Below, piece after piece: positions 33,538 through 42,896 of a DNA stretch of 43,787 nt. Each line of letters opens with the position of its first letter. Positions within the stretch are counted from its first letter, which is position 1. This DNA comes from Gemmatimonadota bacterium (lineage in GTDB: Bacteria > Gemmatimonadota > Gemmatimonadetes > Palauibacterales > Palauibacteraceae), in assembly GCA_029262175.1 (NCBI GenBank), contig JAJCZV010000065.1:1-43787 (forward strand). Direction: 5' to 3'. A model generated the notes under the pieces. It saw only the letters and a list, made by a program, of their open reading frames with translations. It did no database searches and had not been told where the DNA came from. The translations under genes and the position numbers were made by a program.

Positions 33538-34614
33538 ATGAACGCTGCTCCCGTGAGGGTCGGCTTTCTGACCGCAATCCTCGGGTGCTCATCCCCGGCA
33601 GGCACGGCGCCGCCGCCGGCGAACGAACCGCTGATTATCGAAGGCGTGAACGTCGATCGCCTCGCCGCCCTGTCCGCCGAGATCGTCTCGGGTGAATTCC
33701 CCGATATCCACAGCCTGTTGGTCATGCGAAACGGTCGAATGGTGATCGAGCGGTACTACAACGGCTCGGGCCGCGACCACGTCCACACGATGCAGTCCGT
33801 CACAAAGAGCTTCGCCTCCGCACTCGTCGGAATCGCCATCTCTCAGGGCGACATCGCTGATGTCGACGAGCCCGTCCTCGACTTCTTCCCTCAATGGCGA
33901 GACGAGTTGTCGCTGGATCCGAGGAAGGCCGCGCAGCGTCTCGAGGACGTTCTGACCATGAGGACCGGCACCGACTATCACGAGAACGGTCCGAGCGCAC
34001 CGCACTGGCAGCTGAATGCTCTGCAAACCGGTTGGGATCGCTTCTGGCTGGAACGCCCGATGGTGAACGACCCGGGCGGATTTTGGCAGTACGACTCCGG
34101 CGGCGCCGTCGCTGTCTCGAGCATGCTAAAACAACGAACGGGCTTACACGCGGACGGTTTCGCGGATGCTACGCTGTTCAGCGCGCTCGGCATCACCGAA
34201 TCGACGTGGTTTCGGAATTCGGAAGGACAGGTTCATACGGGCGGAGGGTTGAGCCTGCGCGCCCGCGACATGTTGAAGTTGGGTCAGTTGTACTTGCAGG
34301 AAGGGGTGTGGGAAGGTGAGCAGGTGGTGGGGGCCGAGTGGGTGGAGGCGTCGGTTCGTCGACACCACACGTTTTCGAACTTCGGGCCTCGCGTGAAGGG
34401 ATACGGCTATTTTTGGTGGATCATGGAACCCGATCCGCAGGGTGCCGGCGGGCAAGACATCTACGCCGCGTTTGGCGCACGCGGCCAGTACGTTTTTGTC
34501 GTGCCTGAGCACGACCTCGTGGTGGGCGTAACCGGAGACGCACGCAACGGATCGGACTGGGCCAACCCGCAGGAGTTTCTCTACACGCACATCTTGAAGG
34601 CGATTGTGCGGTAA
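33538..34614 (+). CDS. Serine hydrolase lipoprotein, class C beta-lactamase/S12-like
   Basis: The 358-residue protein from ATG 33538 carries a short lipoprotein-like signal (ILGC, Cys17) and a serine beta-lactamase/transpeptidase-like fold. The nucleophile motif is Ser87-Val-Thr-Lys90 in MQSVTKSFAS. The second motif reads Tyr185-Asp-Ser187 instead of YxN. The third conserved strand ends in YAAFGARGQYVFVVPE. It should cleave an ester, amide or D-peptide outside the cytoplasm. A longer frame opens at GTG 33436, but the stretch before 33538 is Arg-rich and inside the promoter region. Its upstream region carries the TetR operator. It converges on the ADOP permease with 23 bp between. Confidence 0.82.
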   Translation: MNAAPVRVGFLTAILGCSSPAGTAPPPANEPLIIEGVNVDRLAALSAEIVSGEFPDIHSLLVMRNGRMVIERYYNGSGRDHVHTMQSVTKSFASALVGIAISQGDIADVDEPVLDFFPQWRDELSLDPRKAAQRLEDVLTMRTGTDYHENGPSAPHWQLNALQTGWDRFWLERPMVNDPGGFWQYDSGGAVAVSSMLKQRTGLHADGFADATLFSALGITESTWFRNSEGQVHTGGGLSLRARDMLKLGQLYLQEGVWEGEQVVGAEWVEASVRRHHTFSNFGPRVKGYGYFWWIMEPDPQGAGGQDIYAAFGARGQYVFVVPEHDLVVGVTGDARNGSDWANPQEFLYTHILKAIVR

Positions 34615-34637
34615 GGACAGGCGAACGACCTGCCAAC

Positions 34638-37364
34638 TCACTCCTCCCGCAGCGTCGTGAGTGGATCTACGGAAGCGGCTCGGCGCGCCGGAAAGAAGCC
34701 GGCGGCAAGCGCCGTGGACAACACGACCGCAGCGACGAGGCCGAGCGTTCCGACGTCTGTGCTCGACACGCCGTACAGGAAGCCGTCCAGGAGTCGGGCG
34801 GTGGCGAACGAGGCCGCGAGCCCGATCGTCACGCCGATCCCTCCGAGGACCAAGGCTCCGCCGACAACCCTCCCGAGGACGTTGCGTGGCTGGGCACCGA
34901 GCGCGATTCGGAGTCCGATTTCACGGCGCTTCCGAGACACGTCGTACGCGAGCAATCCGTATACGCCAATCGCGCCGAGTAACAACGCCGCACCCGCGAA
35001 CGCTCCGAGCAAAGTGGCCAGGAATCGTTCACGCCCCATCGAGAGAGCGACTTGCTCGTCCATGGCGCGGACCGCCCCGACGGGAACGTCCGGGTCCAGT
35101 CCGCGCATGATTTCGACCAAAGATGCGCGGAAGGTCGCGGCCGGGAGACCGGTGTTGACGGTCAGCGTGAGCGACGGGTTCGGGCCAAAAGGTACGTCGG
35201 AGAACGGGACGTAGGTTTGCGGATTGGGCTCGCTCCCAAGACCGCGGACATGAACGTCTTCGACGACCCCGACGATTTCGCGCCAGACCGTCTGATCGAA
35301 GTTGATGTTCACTAGGCGCCCCACCGCGCCGACATCGGGGAACAGGCGGCGAGCGGCAGTCTCGCTCACGATCACGGCACCCTCGGGTCGGGCCAGATCG
35401 GAGTCGTCGAATCGGCGCCCCTCGACGAGCCTGATGCCGAGCGTCTCGAAGTACGAATTGCTCACCATGTTCGGGTCCGCCGACAACCACTCGGCGTCTT
35501 CGGTGTTGGTCTGAACCGGCCAATCGCTCATGCCGGCTTGAAGCGGCGTCTGCCACGACGCGGTCGCGGAGTTGACGCCCGGGATGGTCTCGACCTGATC
35601 GAGCAACGTGCGATAGAGCGATCGCACCGATTCCAGGTCGCCGTAGCGGGCGCGCGGCGCGTTGACGTCCACCATGAGCAGGTTTGTCGTATCGAACCCG
35701 GGATTCACGGCCCTCAGTTCGAGTAAGCTGCGCCCCAGCAACCCGGCTGCCGAGGCGATCACGACGGCCGCCGCGACCTGGCCGACCACAAGGCCTCGCT
35801 TGAGCAACGTGCTTGGCGAGCCAAGTCCTCCGGACCGGCCCGACGACTTGAGCCCTTGGACGAGATCCTCTCGCCACAGCCGGAACGACGGCAGCAGGCC
35901 CGCCAGCAGTCCGGCCAGAAGCGACACTCCGGCGCAGAATCCGAACACCTCAGCACTGAGCCCGATCTCATCGAGTCGGGGCAGCGCGGGAGGGGCCAGG
36001 TAGACGAGCGTCCGCTGCGCTCCCGCCGCGAGTAAGAGTCCGAGCGCGCCACCGGCGATCCCGATGAGCGTGCTCTCCGTGAGACTGTTGAGAAGGAGGC
36101 GGCCACGGCCGGCGCCCAGCGCCGCGTGCACCGAAGCCTCCGAAACGCGCGCTTCACCCCGAGCAAGCATCACGTTGGCGACGTTGACACACGCGACGAT
36201 CAGCACCAGGCCTACGGCCGCCAACAGGATCGAGAGCGTCGACCCGATGTCGCCCACGACGCGGTCCGCGAGCGACGTCACCGCAACCTGACGATTCCCC
36301 TCCGATGAGATGCCGGGGTACCGCCGTTCGAGTCGCGCGACCGTCGGCGCCATCGCCAGTTCAGCGCTCTCCGGCGTGACCCCATCAGCGAGTCGGCCAA
36401 CGGACAGGAGGTTGTGCACCTCGACGCTCGACAGATCGAACGTGCCCGGGTCGACCACGACCGGAGTCCAGAAGTCCACCGTGCGACCGGGGAAGAGATA
36501 GGGAGGGAGGCCCGAATGCTCCTCTCCGACCACGCCGACGATGGTCCGAGCAGTGCCGTCCATGACGATGGTCTTCCCGACGACCGCCGGGTCGCTCCCC
36601 AGTGCCGATTGCCACAGTCGATGGCTGATGACCGCGACCGCGCGTGCCCCCGGCGCTTCCTCGTCGGGGAGAAACGGACGTCCCAGCGAAAACGGAGTCC
36701 GCAAGAGATCGAAATACGTTCGGGTGACTCGCACCCCCTGAACCCGGACTGGCGTGTCGAGTCCGGTGAGATTCGCGGCCGTGACCGAGAACGCGGCGAG
36801 CCTTTCGAACGCTTCGTTGGGCTGCCGGTACTCCCAATACTCGGGGTGAGAGATGCCGCCGATATCTCCGTCGGGCAGATATCGGTTCTGCACCCAGACC
36901 AGTCGATCCGCATCCTCATAGGGCAGCGGACTGAGAAGCACAGCCTCCACCACACTGAAGATCGCCGTCGTGGCGCCGATGCCAAGGCCGAGCGTCAGGA
37001 TCGTCACCGTTGCGAATCCCGGGTTTCGCGTCAGCGTTCGCACCGCGAGTCGGATCTGTTGTCGAAGAATCCCGAGCATGGTCTCTCGTTCCTTCTTTGG
37101 TCTGGTTGGCAGAGGCGTCGTCAGGTCGTCGACCATCGCCGCGCCCTCCGCAGAGTGCGCGCGGATCGCGGTCCCGATCGCATCCCGCAAGATCCACATC
37201 GCGAACGCAGCGCCCGAGGGTCGGCTCCCCGGATCACGGAGCAGGTCGCGATAGGCTTGAACCATCTCGCGGCCGTATGCCTCACGAAAAGCCCGTGGGT
37301 AGAGGTAAAGCAGGCAGCGGAAGAGGCGCTCCTGGAGCGATCCGGCTCGCCGGCGGGAGGCCAT
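34638..37364 (-). CDS. ADOP-type duplicated MacB/FtsX permease
   Basis: The 908-residue protein has the layout of the acidobacterial-duplicated orphan permeases. An N-terminal helical domain (about 1-80, FRCLLYLYPRAFREAYGREMVQ) is followed by two copies of a MacB-type periplasmic domain plus FtsX-like permease helices. The first has TVTILTLGLGIGATTAIFSVV and SPLPYEDADRLVWV; the second has VGQVAAAVVIASAAGLLGRSL and a final three-helix permease module. No ATPase subunit is encoded here. Such proteins are paired with PadR regulators and may be single-chain efflux or stress-sensing permeases. It follows padR by two bases and depends on the padR promoter. Confidence 0.9.
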   Translation of the reverse strand: MASRRRAGSLQERLFRCLLYLYPRAFREAYGREMVQAYRDLLRDPGSRPSGAAFAMWILRDAIGTAIRAHSAEGAAMVDDLTTPLPTRPKKERETMLGILRQQIRLAVRTLTRNPGFATVTILTLGLGIGATTAIFSVVEAVLLSPLPYEDADRLVWVQNRYLPDGDIGGISHPEYWEYRQPNEAFERLAAFSVTAANLTGLDTPVRVQGVRVTRTYFDLLRTPFSLGRPFLPDEEAPGARAVAVISHRLWQSALGSDPAVVGKTIVMDGTARTIVGVVGEEHSGLPPYLFPGRTVDFWTPVVVDPGTFDLSSVEVHNLLSVGRLADGVTPESAELAMAPTVARLERRYPGISSEGNRQVAVTSLADRVVGDIGSTLSILLAAVGLVLIVACVNVANVMLARGEARVSEASVHAALGAGRGRLLLNSLTESTLIGIAGGALGLLLAAGAQRTLVYLAPPALPRLDEIGLSAEVFGFCAGVSLLAGLLAGLLPSFRLWREDLVQGLKSSGRSGGLGSPSTLLKRGLVVGQVAAAVVIASAAGLLGRSLLELRAVNPGFDTTNLLMVDVNAPRARYGDLESVRSLYRTLLDQVETIPGVNSATASWQTPLQAGMSDWPVQTNTEDAEWLSADPNMVSNSYFETLGIRLVEGRRFDDSDLARPEGAVIVSETAARRLFPDVGAVGRLVNINFDQTVWREIVGVVEDVHVRGLGSEPNPQTYVPFSDVPFGPNPSLTLTVNTGLPAATFRASLVEIMRGLDPDVPVGAVRAMDEQVALSMGRERFLATLLGAFAGAALLLGAIGVYGLLAYDVSRKRREIGLRIALGAQPRNVLGRVVGGALVLGGIGVTIGLAASFATARLLDGFLYGVSSTDVGTLGLVAAVVLSTALAAGFFPARRAASVDPLTTLREE

Positions 37365-37366
37365 GA

Positions 37367-37732
37367 CTATGCCGGGCTCGCGTCGGGATGGATGCCACGT
37401 TCGTGCGCGTGCGAGACGATGTCCGACAGAATGACGAGTTCGGACTCGAGAATCGTCCGCCCGTACTGGGTCAGTCGGTAGGTTCGGCGCCGGGCGTCGT
37501 CCTGCTCCTGGTCGGGTCCCGCCTCCGTCTCCTCGATCATCTCCGCTTCGAGCAAACGATTCAGCGTAAAGTAGAGCGACCCCGGCCCGATCTTGAGGTG
37601 GCCTCGGGTCCGCTCCCGAACCTCTCTCATGATCCGGTACCCGTGCGTTTCGGCGGCCCCGAGGGCGAGCAGCACGTGGAACACGACCGGGGTGATTCTA
37701 AACGGCGGCTTGACCGGCGGGTCGGTCGGCAT
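37367..37732 (-). CDS. PadR-family transcriptional regulator
   Basis: The 121-residue protein has the compact PadR winged helix: VFHVLLALGAAETHGYRIMREV, TRGHLKIGPGSLYFTLNRLLEAEMIE and a basic beta-wing DDARRRTYRLTQYGRTILESE, followed by a dimerisation helix. It begins the transcript that continues into the permease, with two bases between the stop and the permease start. A 21-bp perfect palindrome lies 28 bp upstream of its ATG, so autoregulation is very likely. The effector is unknown. Confidence 0.92.
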   Translation of the reverse strand: MPTDPPVKPPFRITPVVFHVLLALGAAETHGYRIMREVRERTRGHLKIGPGSLYFTLNRLLEAEMIEETEAGPDQEQDDARRRTYRLTQYGRTILESELVILSDIVSHAHERGIHPDASPA

Positions 37733-37759
37733 CGATCGGGTTCTCCCCTCGTCTGGTGA

Positions 37760-37780
37760 CTATATCAGTTTCTGATATAG
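37760..37780. promoter_or_regulatory. PadR operator palindrome
   Basis: A perfect palindrome has arms CTATATCAG (37760-37768) and CTGATATAG (37772-37780) separated by TTT. It is AT-rich in GC-rich surroundings and 28 bp upstream of the padR ATG. PadR proteins bind sites of the ATATCAG/CTGATAT type, so this is the expected autoregulatory operator of padR and the permease. Confidence 0.88.
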
Positions 37781-37834
37781 CATCGGGGAGGAGAGTTGGC
37801 ACAGGGGGTGGCCTCTTCCGAACAGGCGGATCGA

Positions 37835-40096
37835 TCAGTGCGGCGGCGGGTCAGCGCCCTCCTTGCGCAACCAGTATCGATCCAACTCCTTCCTGTCCGG
37901 CACGAAATAGTCGCCGATGACATCGGTCACCTTCCGAGCATCGTAGAGGCCGATGTCATCTAGATCGTCGCGGTAGAATCCCGGAATCTCACTCAAATCC
38001 GGGTAGAAGCGGTATCCTTCCGCAACCAGGAAGATCTTAGCGTCGGTTGCCCACTTGCAGACCTTGTCGAGTTCTTTGCGCGCCTCAGCTGTCTGCACCA
38101 CGCGGCCTTGCCAATCGAAACATTCGCCGCTCAAAAGAACCATCACTTGAAGGGGTTCGGATGTGTTGTGTAGGGCTTTTAGCAGCTTGCCCTCGCCGGC
38201 CCCGACCTGAGGGGATTTCAGCGGCCTAAACCACCCACGATCCTCTCGGAGCTCGAACTCCATCATCCGACCGGCAGTCTCCGCACCCTCGGGTCGAATG
38301 ACGAAAACCCGATCACTTGGCTGGAGCATCGCGAACACGACGGTCTTTAGGATGTCTCGAACTGCCTTTGAATAACCAACGGTAACTATCAGCGTCGGCA
38401 CGCCCTCGATCCAAGACCCGCGAAGCACATGTGCGGCCCGATTGTTCATCACCCACTGACTATCGTCGATGGCCGCGATCACTCCTTCGCCCAAGCCGAT
38501 GAACCCTCGTAAGCGGTCTTGAACGTCAGTCTCCGCTGCGGCGTTTACAGAACTCTCGAGAAACCGATGAGTCGGTTCCGCTGGCCTTCCCCTAGCGTCC
38601 AGCAACGGTGGCATCAGAACCCCGAGCTCATCGGCTCGATGGCGCCACACCACCCTTTGCTTCTCAAGTTTTTTGACCGACTCGGAATCGGTTGTTTGAA
38701 GGGCCATCTTTGCCTCGCACCATTGTTCGGCCTGTTTGCAGAGCTTGTGCAAAGTGCGATGAACGTCGATTCCGGGGTGCGCACGCTGCATGAGATATAG
38801 TGCGATGAATCGACCTCGGTTCGCTTTGAAAGCTCTGCCGTGGGTCTTGTAGCGACGCTTCGCTTCATCCCCCGCAGGGAGAAACCAGAAAACGCGGCGA
38901 AGGAACCGGTACTTCTGGAGCGTGCGGGTGACCTGAGCGATTCCGCGTGAGTAGGCGACTAGCGATGATCTAACGGAAGAACGCGCCGCAAATGCCTGCA
39001 CGTAGTTGAACAGGTAGGAGGATCGCGTGAGCAGCCTGAGATAGTTCCTTCGACGTTGGATTCGTCGGACAATCCGCCGGTTCTCGTCTAGGAGTTCGAG
39101 TACTCGGTTGATGGGGATGTATCCCGCACGCAACCCGTCGTAAATGGACCACCAGTTGCTGATGTACTTTCGCGACCGTCGTTCGAAGATCGAAGGCGAG
39201 AACCGAAAAACATGATCACACAAGCGACGATGATGAATGTCAAGTTCGGCTGCAAGAATCTCCTTCATGCGAAGAACTCGTTGAATGCGTCTCCTTCGCT
39301 TCACGAGGCTCTTTTGCAGTGATCGCAGACGCCAATAACGTCTTTGAAGCCGCCGGCCGAATTTTGTTCGGACAAGTTCGAGGATCTTCGACGCGGGCTC
39401 TTTCCGCTCCTGTGCCTTCTCAATCATCGTCCCGATCTCGACGCCGAGTTTCTCGAGCCGTCGTAGGGGAACGCCACGCAGGTAACGTGTAGACAGGAAA
39501 GATGTGCACAGCTGGTGCATTCGCCACGCGACCCACCGGAACTGGCCATCAACACGGCGCCCCTCGAGTACGGATCTGGCATAATCGGACGGGGGAATCT
39601 TGTCGAACGAGCGGTGAGCGATAAGAAAGACGAGGACTACGATAGCGAGAAGAGCTACGCCAACCTCAACCCAGCCCACACCTGAGGTTGGTCGCAGGCC
39701 CGACTCCCACCAAGCGCCGAAGAGGAGGGCAATGACACCCACTACGACTGACGCCACCGAGACGAGGTGGACATTCACGTAGCGGAGGACATTGGCGATC
39801 CCCTGGCCGATGACCCACGGCCAGGGAACAAACACTAGCCGGTCCTTGAACGGTGAGTCCTCGTATCCGGTCTCGCCCTCGTCGGGTGTTTCCGGCCGGA
39901 TCGATTTGCCAAGAGAATAGCTGCCGTCGCAATCGGCGCAGACGAGCGACGAAGTGGCGTCGGCGCCCTCCCCAGTCGACAGCGGCGTCGGCGAGTTGCA
40001 ACTCGGACAGACGAACGCGTTTTCCCTAATGCGAGGCTTCAACACCGCCGATCCGCCTAAAGCTCGAGTGATCGCTCCACGCCTCAGCCCCGCCAC
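37835..40096 (-). CDS. Uncharacterised zinc-ribbon membrane protein with eIF-2B-like C-terminus
   Basis: The 753-residue frame has four parts. Residues 30-56 hold a CxxC...CxxC zinc ribbon (Cys30, 33, 53, 56). Two membrane helices lie at about 111-130 and 139-161. Residues 180-500 are very basic and helical (many Arg/Lys), suggestive of coiled coils or nucleic-acid contact. Residues about 530-735 read like the eIF-2B/methylthioribose-1-phosphate isomerase fold. The matching pieces in that last part are TLIVTVGYSKAVRDIL, DRVFVIRPEGAETAGRMM, LQVMVLLSGECFDWQGRVVQ, KIFLVAEGYRFYP and GLYDARKVTDVIGDYFVPD, in the order of that family. I know no bacterial protein with this combination. GTG 40096 gives the full frame, and GTG 40045 is an alternative. 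It stands alone between the PadR and kinase operons, in less GC-rich sequence. Function is unknown. Confidence 0.75.
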   Translation of the reverse strand: MAGLRRGAITRALGGSAVLKPRIRENAFVCPSCNSPTPLSTGEGADATSSLVCADCDGSYSLGKSIRPETPDEGETGYEDSPFKDRLVFVPWPWVIGQGIANVLRYVNVHLVSVASVVVGVIALLFGAWWESGLRPTSGVGWVEVGVALLAIVVLVFLIAHRSFDKIPPSDYARSVLEGRRVDGQFRWVAWRMHQLCTSFLSTRYLRGVPLRRLEKLGVEIGTMIEKAQERKEPASKILELVRTKFGRRLQRRYWRLRSLQKSLVKRRRRIQRVLRMKEILAAELDIHHRRLCDHVFRFSPSIFERRSRKYISNWWSIYDGLRAGYIPINRVLELLDENRRIVRRIQRRRNYLRLLTRSSYLFNYVQAFAARSSVRSSLVAYSRGIAQVTRTLQKYRFLRRVFWFLPAGDEAKRRYKTHGRAFKANRGRFIALYLMQRAHPGIDVHRTLHKLCKQAEQWCEAKMALQTTDSESVKKLEKQRVVWRHRADELGVLMPPLLDARGRPAEPTHRFLESSVNAAAETDVQDRLRGFIGLGEGVIAAIDDSQWVMNNRAAHVLRGSWIEGVPTLIVTVGYSKAVRDILKTVVFAMLQPSDRVFVIRPEGAETAGRMMEFELREDRGWFRPLKSPQVGAGEGKLLKALHNTSEPLQVMVLLSGECFDWQGRVVQTAEARKELDKVCKWATDAKIFLVAEGYRFYPDLSEIPGFYRDDLDDIGLYDARKVTDVIGDYFVPDRKELDRYWLRKEGADPPPH

Positions 40097-40293
40097 TTGG
40101 TGTTCAGATCAACAGGCATGAGTCTATGGACGAACTAAGGCGCCGGGCAATGAGGCGGTGTTGGTCTCGACTAGGCCTCAGAAGTCAACTTGCCGAGGCG
40201 GTTCGGGCGTTTCTTGCTGCGACGGGGAGCTGCAACGCACGACGGAATATTGAGATGGCCGGCATCCCCCTTCATGAGAGTTGGAAAAGGGGT

Positions 40294-42837
40294 TCACCCG
40301 CTCGACGCCCGGAGGTCTTGGAGAAACCCCGCCGCACGTCGGGTCTCGCTGTGCTCCTCGCCGACGACTCGAGTCAGGCCGTCGATCGCCGCCTCGAGCT
40401 CGCGTTCCGCCTCGTCGACGCGGCCGAGATGAGCCAAACAGTCTCCAATGAGGGCCTGCGTCTTGAACACGAGACCGTGCTCGGGGCCGTAGGTCCCTTC
40501 CCACATCGGCAGCGCCTCCTCCAGCGCGGCGAGGGCTTCTGCAAAACGCCCGCGCTCGTGCTCGACGAGACCCGCGGACGACAGGGAAATGGCGATGTCG
40601 GGGTGGTCGCTCGGCAGAAGTCGTCGACGCATCGCGAGCGCTTCGGCATAGAGCGCGATCGCCTCATCGTCGCGGTCGAACTTGGCCATCACGGCGCCGA
40701 GGTTGTGGATCGCGGACGCCACTTGTGGGTGCTCATCGCCGAGAAGCTCGCGCCTCATGTCGAGTGACTCGTGGAGCATGGCCTCCGCTTCTTCGTGGCG
40801 CCCGACCTCCATCAAGATCGACGCCACGTTGTTCAAGCTGACCGCGAGCTCGGTGTGCGGATCCGGAAGGAGTTTGCGTCGCAGTTCGAGCGCCTGAAGG
40901 GTCTGCTCGAGGGCGCGCTCCGCGTCTCCCTGACTACGTCGCACCAGCGCAAAGGCGTCGAGGGTACGAGCCATCTTGATGCCCTCCGTCACGCCGGCGA
41001 GTCGATACATCTCGAGCGCTTCGGAATACAGAGAGTCGGCCGCGTCCAAGTCCTGCATTCGAGAACGCGCATAGGCGAGGTTATGAAAGCTCGATCCCGC
41101 CTGTTCGAGCGAAGCGCTGTCGGACGCGAGCTTCGCCTCTGCCAAGATGGTGCGCCGAAGCGCGACGGCCTCCTCCCAGCTTCCTGTCGCGGCCGACTCG
41201 TCGCCGAGGCGCATTTGTACGCCACCGAGGTTGTCGAGCGCCTGCGCGATGTCCGCCGGATTCGGAGGTACGACTCGGCGTCGGTCGGCGAGCGCCAGCG
41301 TCCCGTGACGGAGCGCATCCTCGTGTCGCCCCAGCTTTTCGAACAGGTCGGAAATGGCGATCAGCGCTTCGGAGCGAAGCTCGGGTTGGTCGGCCAGTTC
41401 CTCCTGAATGCGCTCGGCCCCACGTTCGAGCACCGGAAGCAGCCTCAGCGTGTCCGTGCGAACGTCCCCGCTTTCCGCGACGTCGAACAAGCTTGTGAGG
41501 AACGCCGTGATCTGCTGCGCCTTCTCGGCCTCCACCTGGGCCCGCTCCGCTTCCGCCTGCGCGATCCGCGCTTGTGTCGCAGCGTTCGAGGCTTGCCAAA
41601 GCGTGCCAATCATCCCGGCGGCCAACGCGACCGTTACGAGTCCCGCCGCGGCGACTCCTGCTCGGTTGCGCCGAACAAACCTCGAGGCGCGATACCGAGC
41701 CGTCCCTCGTCTGGCCAGCACCGGCCGGCCATCGAGGTGCCTCTTGATGTCCTCCGCGAACGCGCGAACGGACGCGTAGCGAAGCTCGGGCTCTTTCCGC
41801 AACGCGCGTAGGACCACGTGGTCGAGGTCGCCCGCGAGCCGTCGAATCAAGCGAGCGCTGGTAGATCCTCGAGACGTGGCCGCCGCATCGACGTGCTTCG
41901 AGACCGCAGCCGAGGGTCGGATAGGGTCGGAATGGAGTACCCCGTGCTCGATCTCGGCAAGCGAGCCGCCCCCGACTTCATACGCCCGGCGGCCCGTGAG
42001 CAATTCGTACAGCAGCAGTCCGAGCTGGTAAACATCGCTCGCGGTCGTGATGACGTCTCCCTTCACCTGCTCGGGAGATGCGTACTGCGGCGTGAGTACG
42101 CGGAGTCCGGTACGGGTAGCCTCGGCGGCCCACGTCGGATCCGACTCGAGCAGTTTCGCGATCCCGAAGTCCAGCAACTTCACGACGCCATCGCGAGTGA
42201 CGAGGATGTTGCTGGGCTTGAGGTCGCGATGAACCACGAGTCGACCATGCGCATACGCGACGGCATCGCAGACCTGTAGGAACAGCTCGAGACGATCCGA
42301 AACCGAGAGCTTCTCAGCATCGCAATGTTCGACGATCGAGCGACCGTCGACGTACTCCATCGCCAAGTACGGGCGCCCATCGTCGGTGACGTTTCCGTCG
42401 ATGAGCCAAGCGATGTGCGTATGAACCAACTGCGCGAGGATCTGTCTTTCCTGAAGAAAGCGCAGCCTCACTTCCGCGCCGCGTCGATCTCCGCGCAGGA
42501 GTTTGAGGGCGACCTGGTGCTCGAACTGTCCGTCGTCTCGCTCGGCGAGAAACACGTCGCCCATACCGCCACGACCGAGTGATTTCAGAACGCGGTACGG
42601 CCCCACCGTCTCGGGGATCTCGTCGGGCGGGTCGTCTTCACCTCCGGCGGGAGAGACGAGAGCTTGAACCCGATCCAACGCGCCCGCCTGTTCGTGCGCG
42701 GCGACCAACCGACGTACTTCACGGAGGACCGTGTCGTCGACACCCGCTTCGCCGAGCATGCGTTCCCGCTCTTCGGGCGCGGCAGCGATCGCGGCAAAGA
42801 AGAGGTCCTGAACGGTTTGCCAGTCTGAGTTATCCAT
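40294..42837 (-). CDS. Membrane Ser/Thr protein kinase with TPR C-terminus
   Basis: The 847-residue protein has a Hanks-type kinase domain (about 80-370). It has the Gly loop LGRGGMGDVF (87-96), the ATP lysine Lys112 (VALK), HRDLKPSN (203-210), DFG (223-225) and SPE for APE (254-256), so it looks active. One membrane helix follows (about 393-413). After a Gln/Ala-rich heptad linker comes a long tetratricopeptide region of kinesin-light-chain type (for example AEAMLHESLDMRRELLGDEHPQVA and repeats of the same phase), which should be periplasmic and sense or bind partners. The N-terminal region before the kinase resembles an anti-sigma-like or dimerisation segment. It lies 59 bp behind the ECF sigma gene. 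Downstream, 197 bp separate it from the 753-residue gene, in which I see only a weak CCCCTT/AAGGGG hairpin. Confidence 0.93.
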   Translation of the reverse strand: MDNSDWQTVQDLFFAAIAAAPEERERMLGEAGVDDTVLREVRRLVAAHEQAGALDRVQALVSPAGGEDDPPDEIPETVGPYRVLKSLGRGGMGDVFLAERDDGQFEHQVALKLLRGDRRGAEVRLRFLQERQILAQLVHTHIAWLIDGNVTDDGRPYLAMEYVDGRSIVEHCDAEKLSVSDRLELFLQVCDAVAYAHGRLVVHRDLKPSNILVTRDGVVKLLDFGIAKLLESDPTWAAEATRTGLRVLTPQYASPEQVKGDVITTASDVYQLGLLLYELLTGRRAYEVGGGSLAEIEHGVLHSDPIRPSAAVSKHVDAAATSRGSTSARLIRRLAGDLDHVVLRALRKEPELRYASVRAFAEDIKRHLDGRPVLARRGTARYRASRFVRRNRAGVAAAGLVTVALAAGMIGTLWQASNAATQARIAQAEAERAQVEAEKAQQITAFLTSLFDVAESGDVRTDTLRLLPVLERGAERIQEELADQPELRSEALIAISDLFEKLGRHEDALRHGTLALADRRRVVPPNPADIAQALDNLGGVQMRLGDESAATGSWEEAVALRRTILAEAKLASDSASLEQAGSSFHNLAYARSRMQDLDAADSLYSEALEMYRLAGVTEGIKMARTLDAFALVRRSQGDAERALEQTLQALELRRKLLPDPHTELAVSLNNVASILMEVGRHEEAEAMLHESLDMRRELLGDEHPQVASAIHNLGAVMAKFDRDDEAIALYAEALAMRRRLLPSDHPDIAISLSSAGLVEHERGRFAEALAALEEALPMWEGTYGPEHGLVFKTQALIGDCLAHLGRVDEAERELEAAIDGLTRVVGEEHSETRRAAGFLQDLRASSG

Positions 42838-42896
42838 CGTGCCTATGAAGGCGTCGTTTTAGAGTTCCCAAGCTCATCCGTCCGTCCCGAACACGC

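Noticed and set aside
36414..37481. 355-residue plus-strand ORF opposite the permease
   Set aside because: It is an antisense frame of the permease and its start region; it lacks family motifs.
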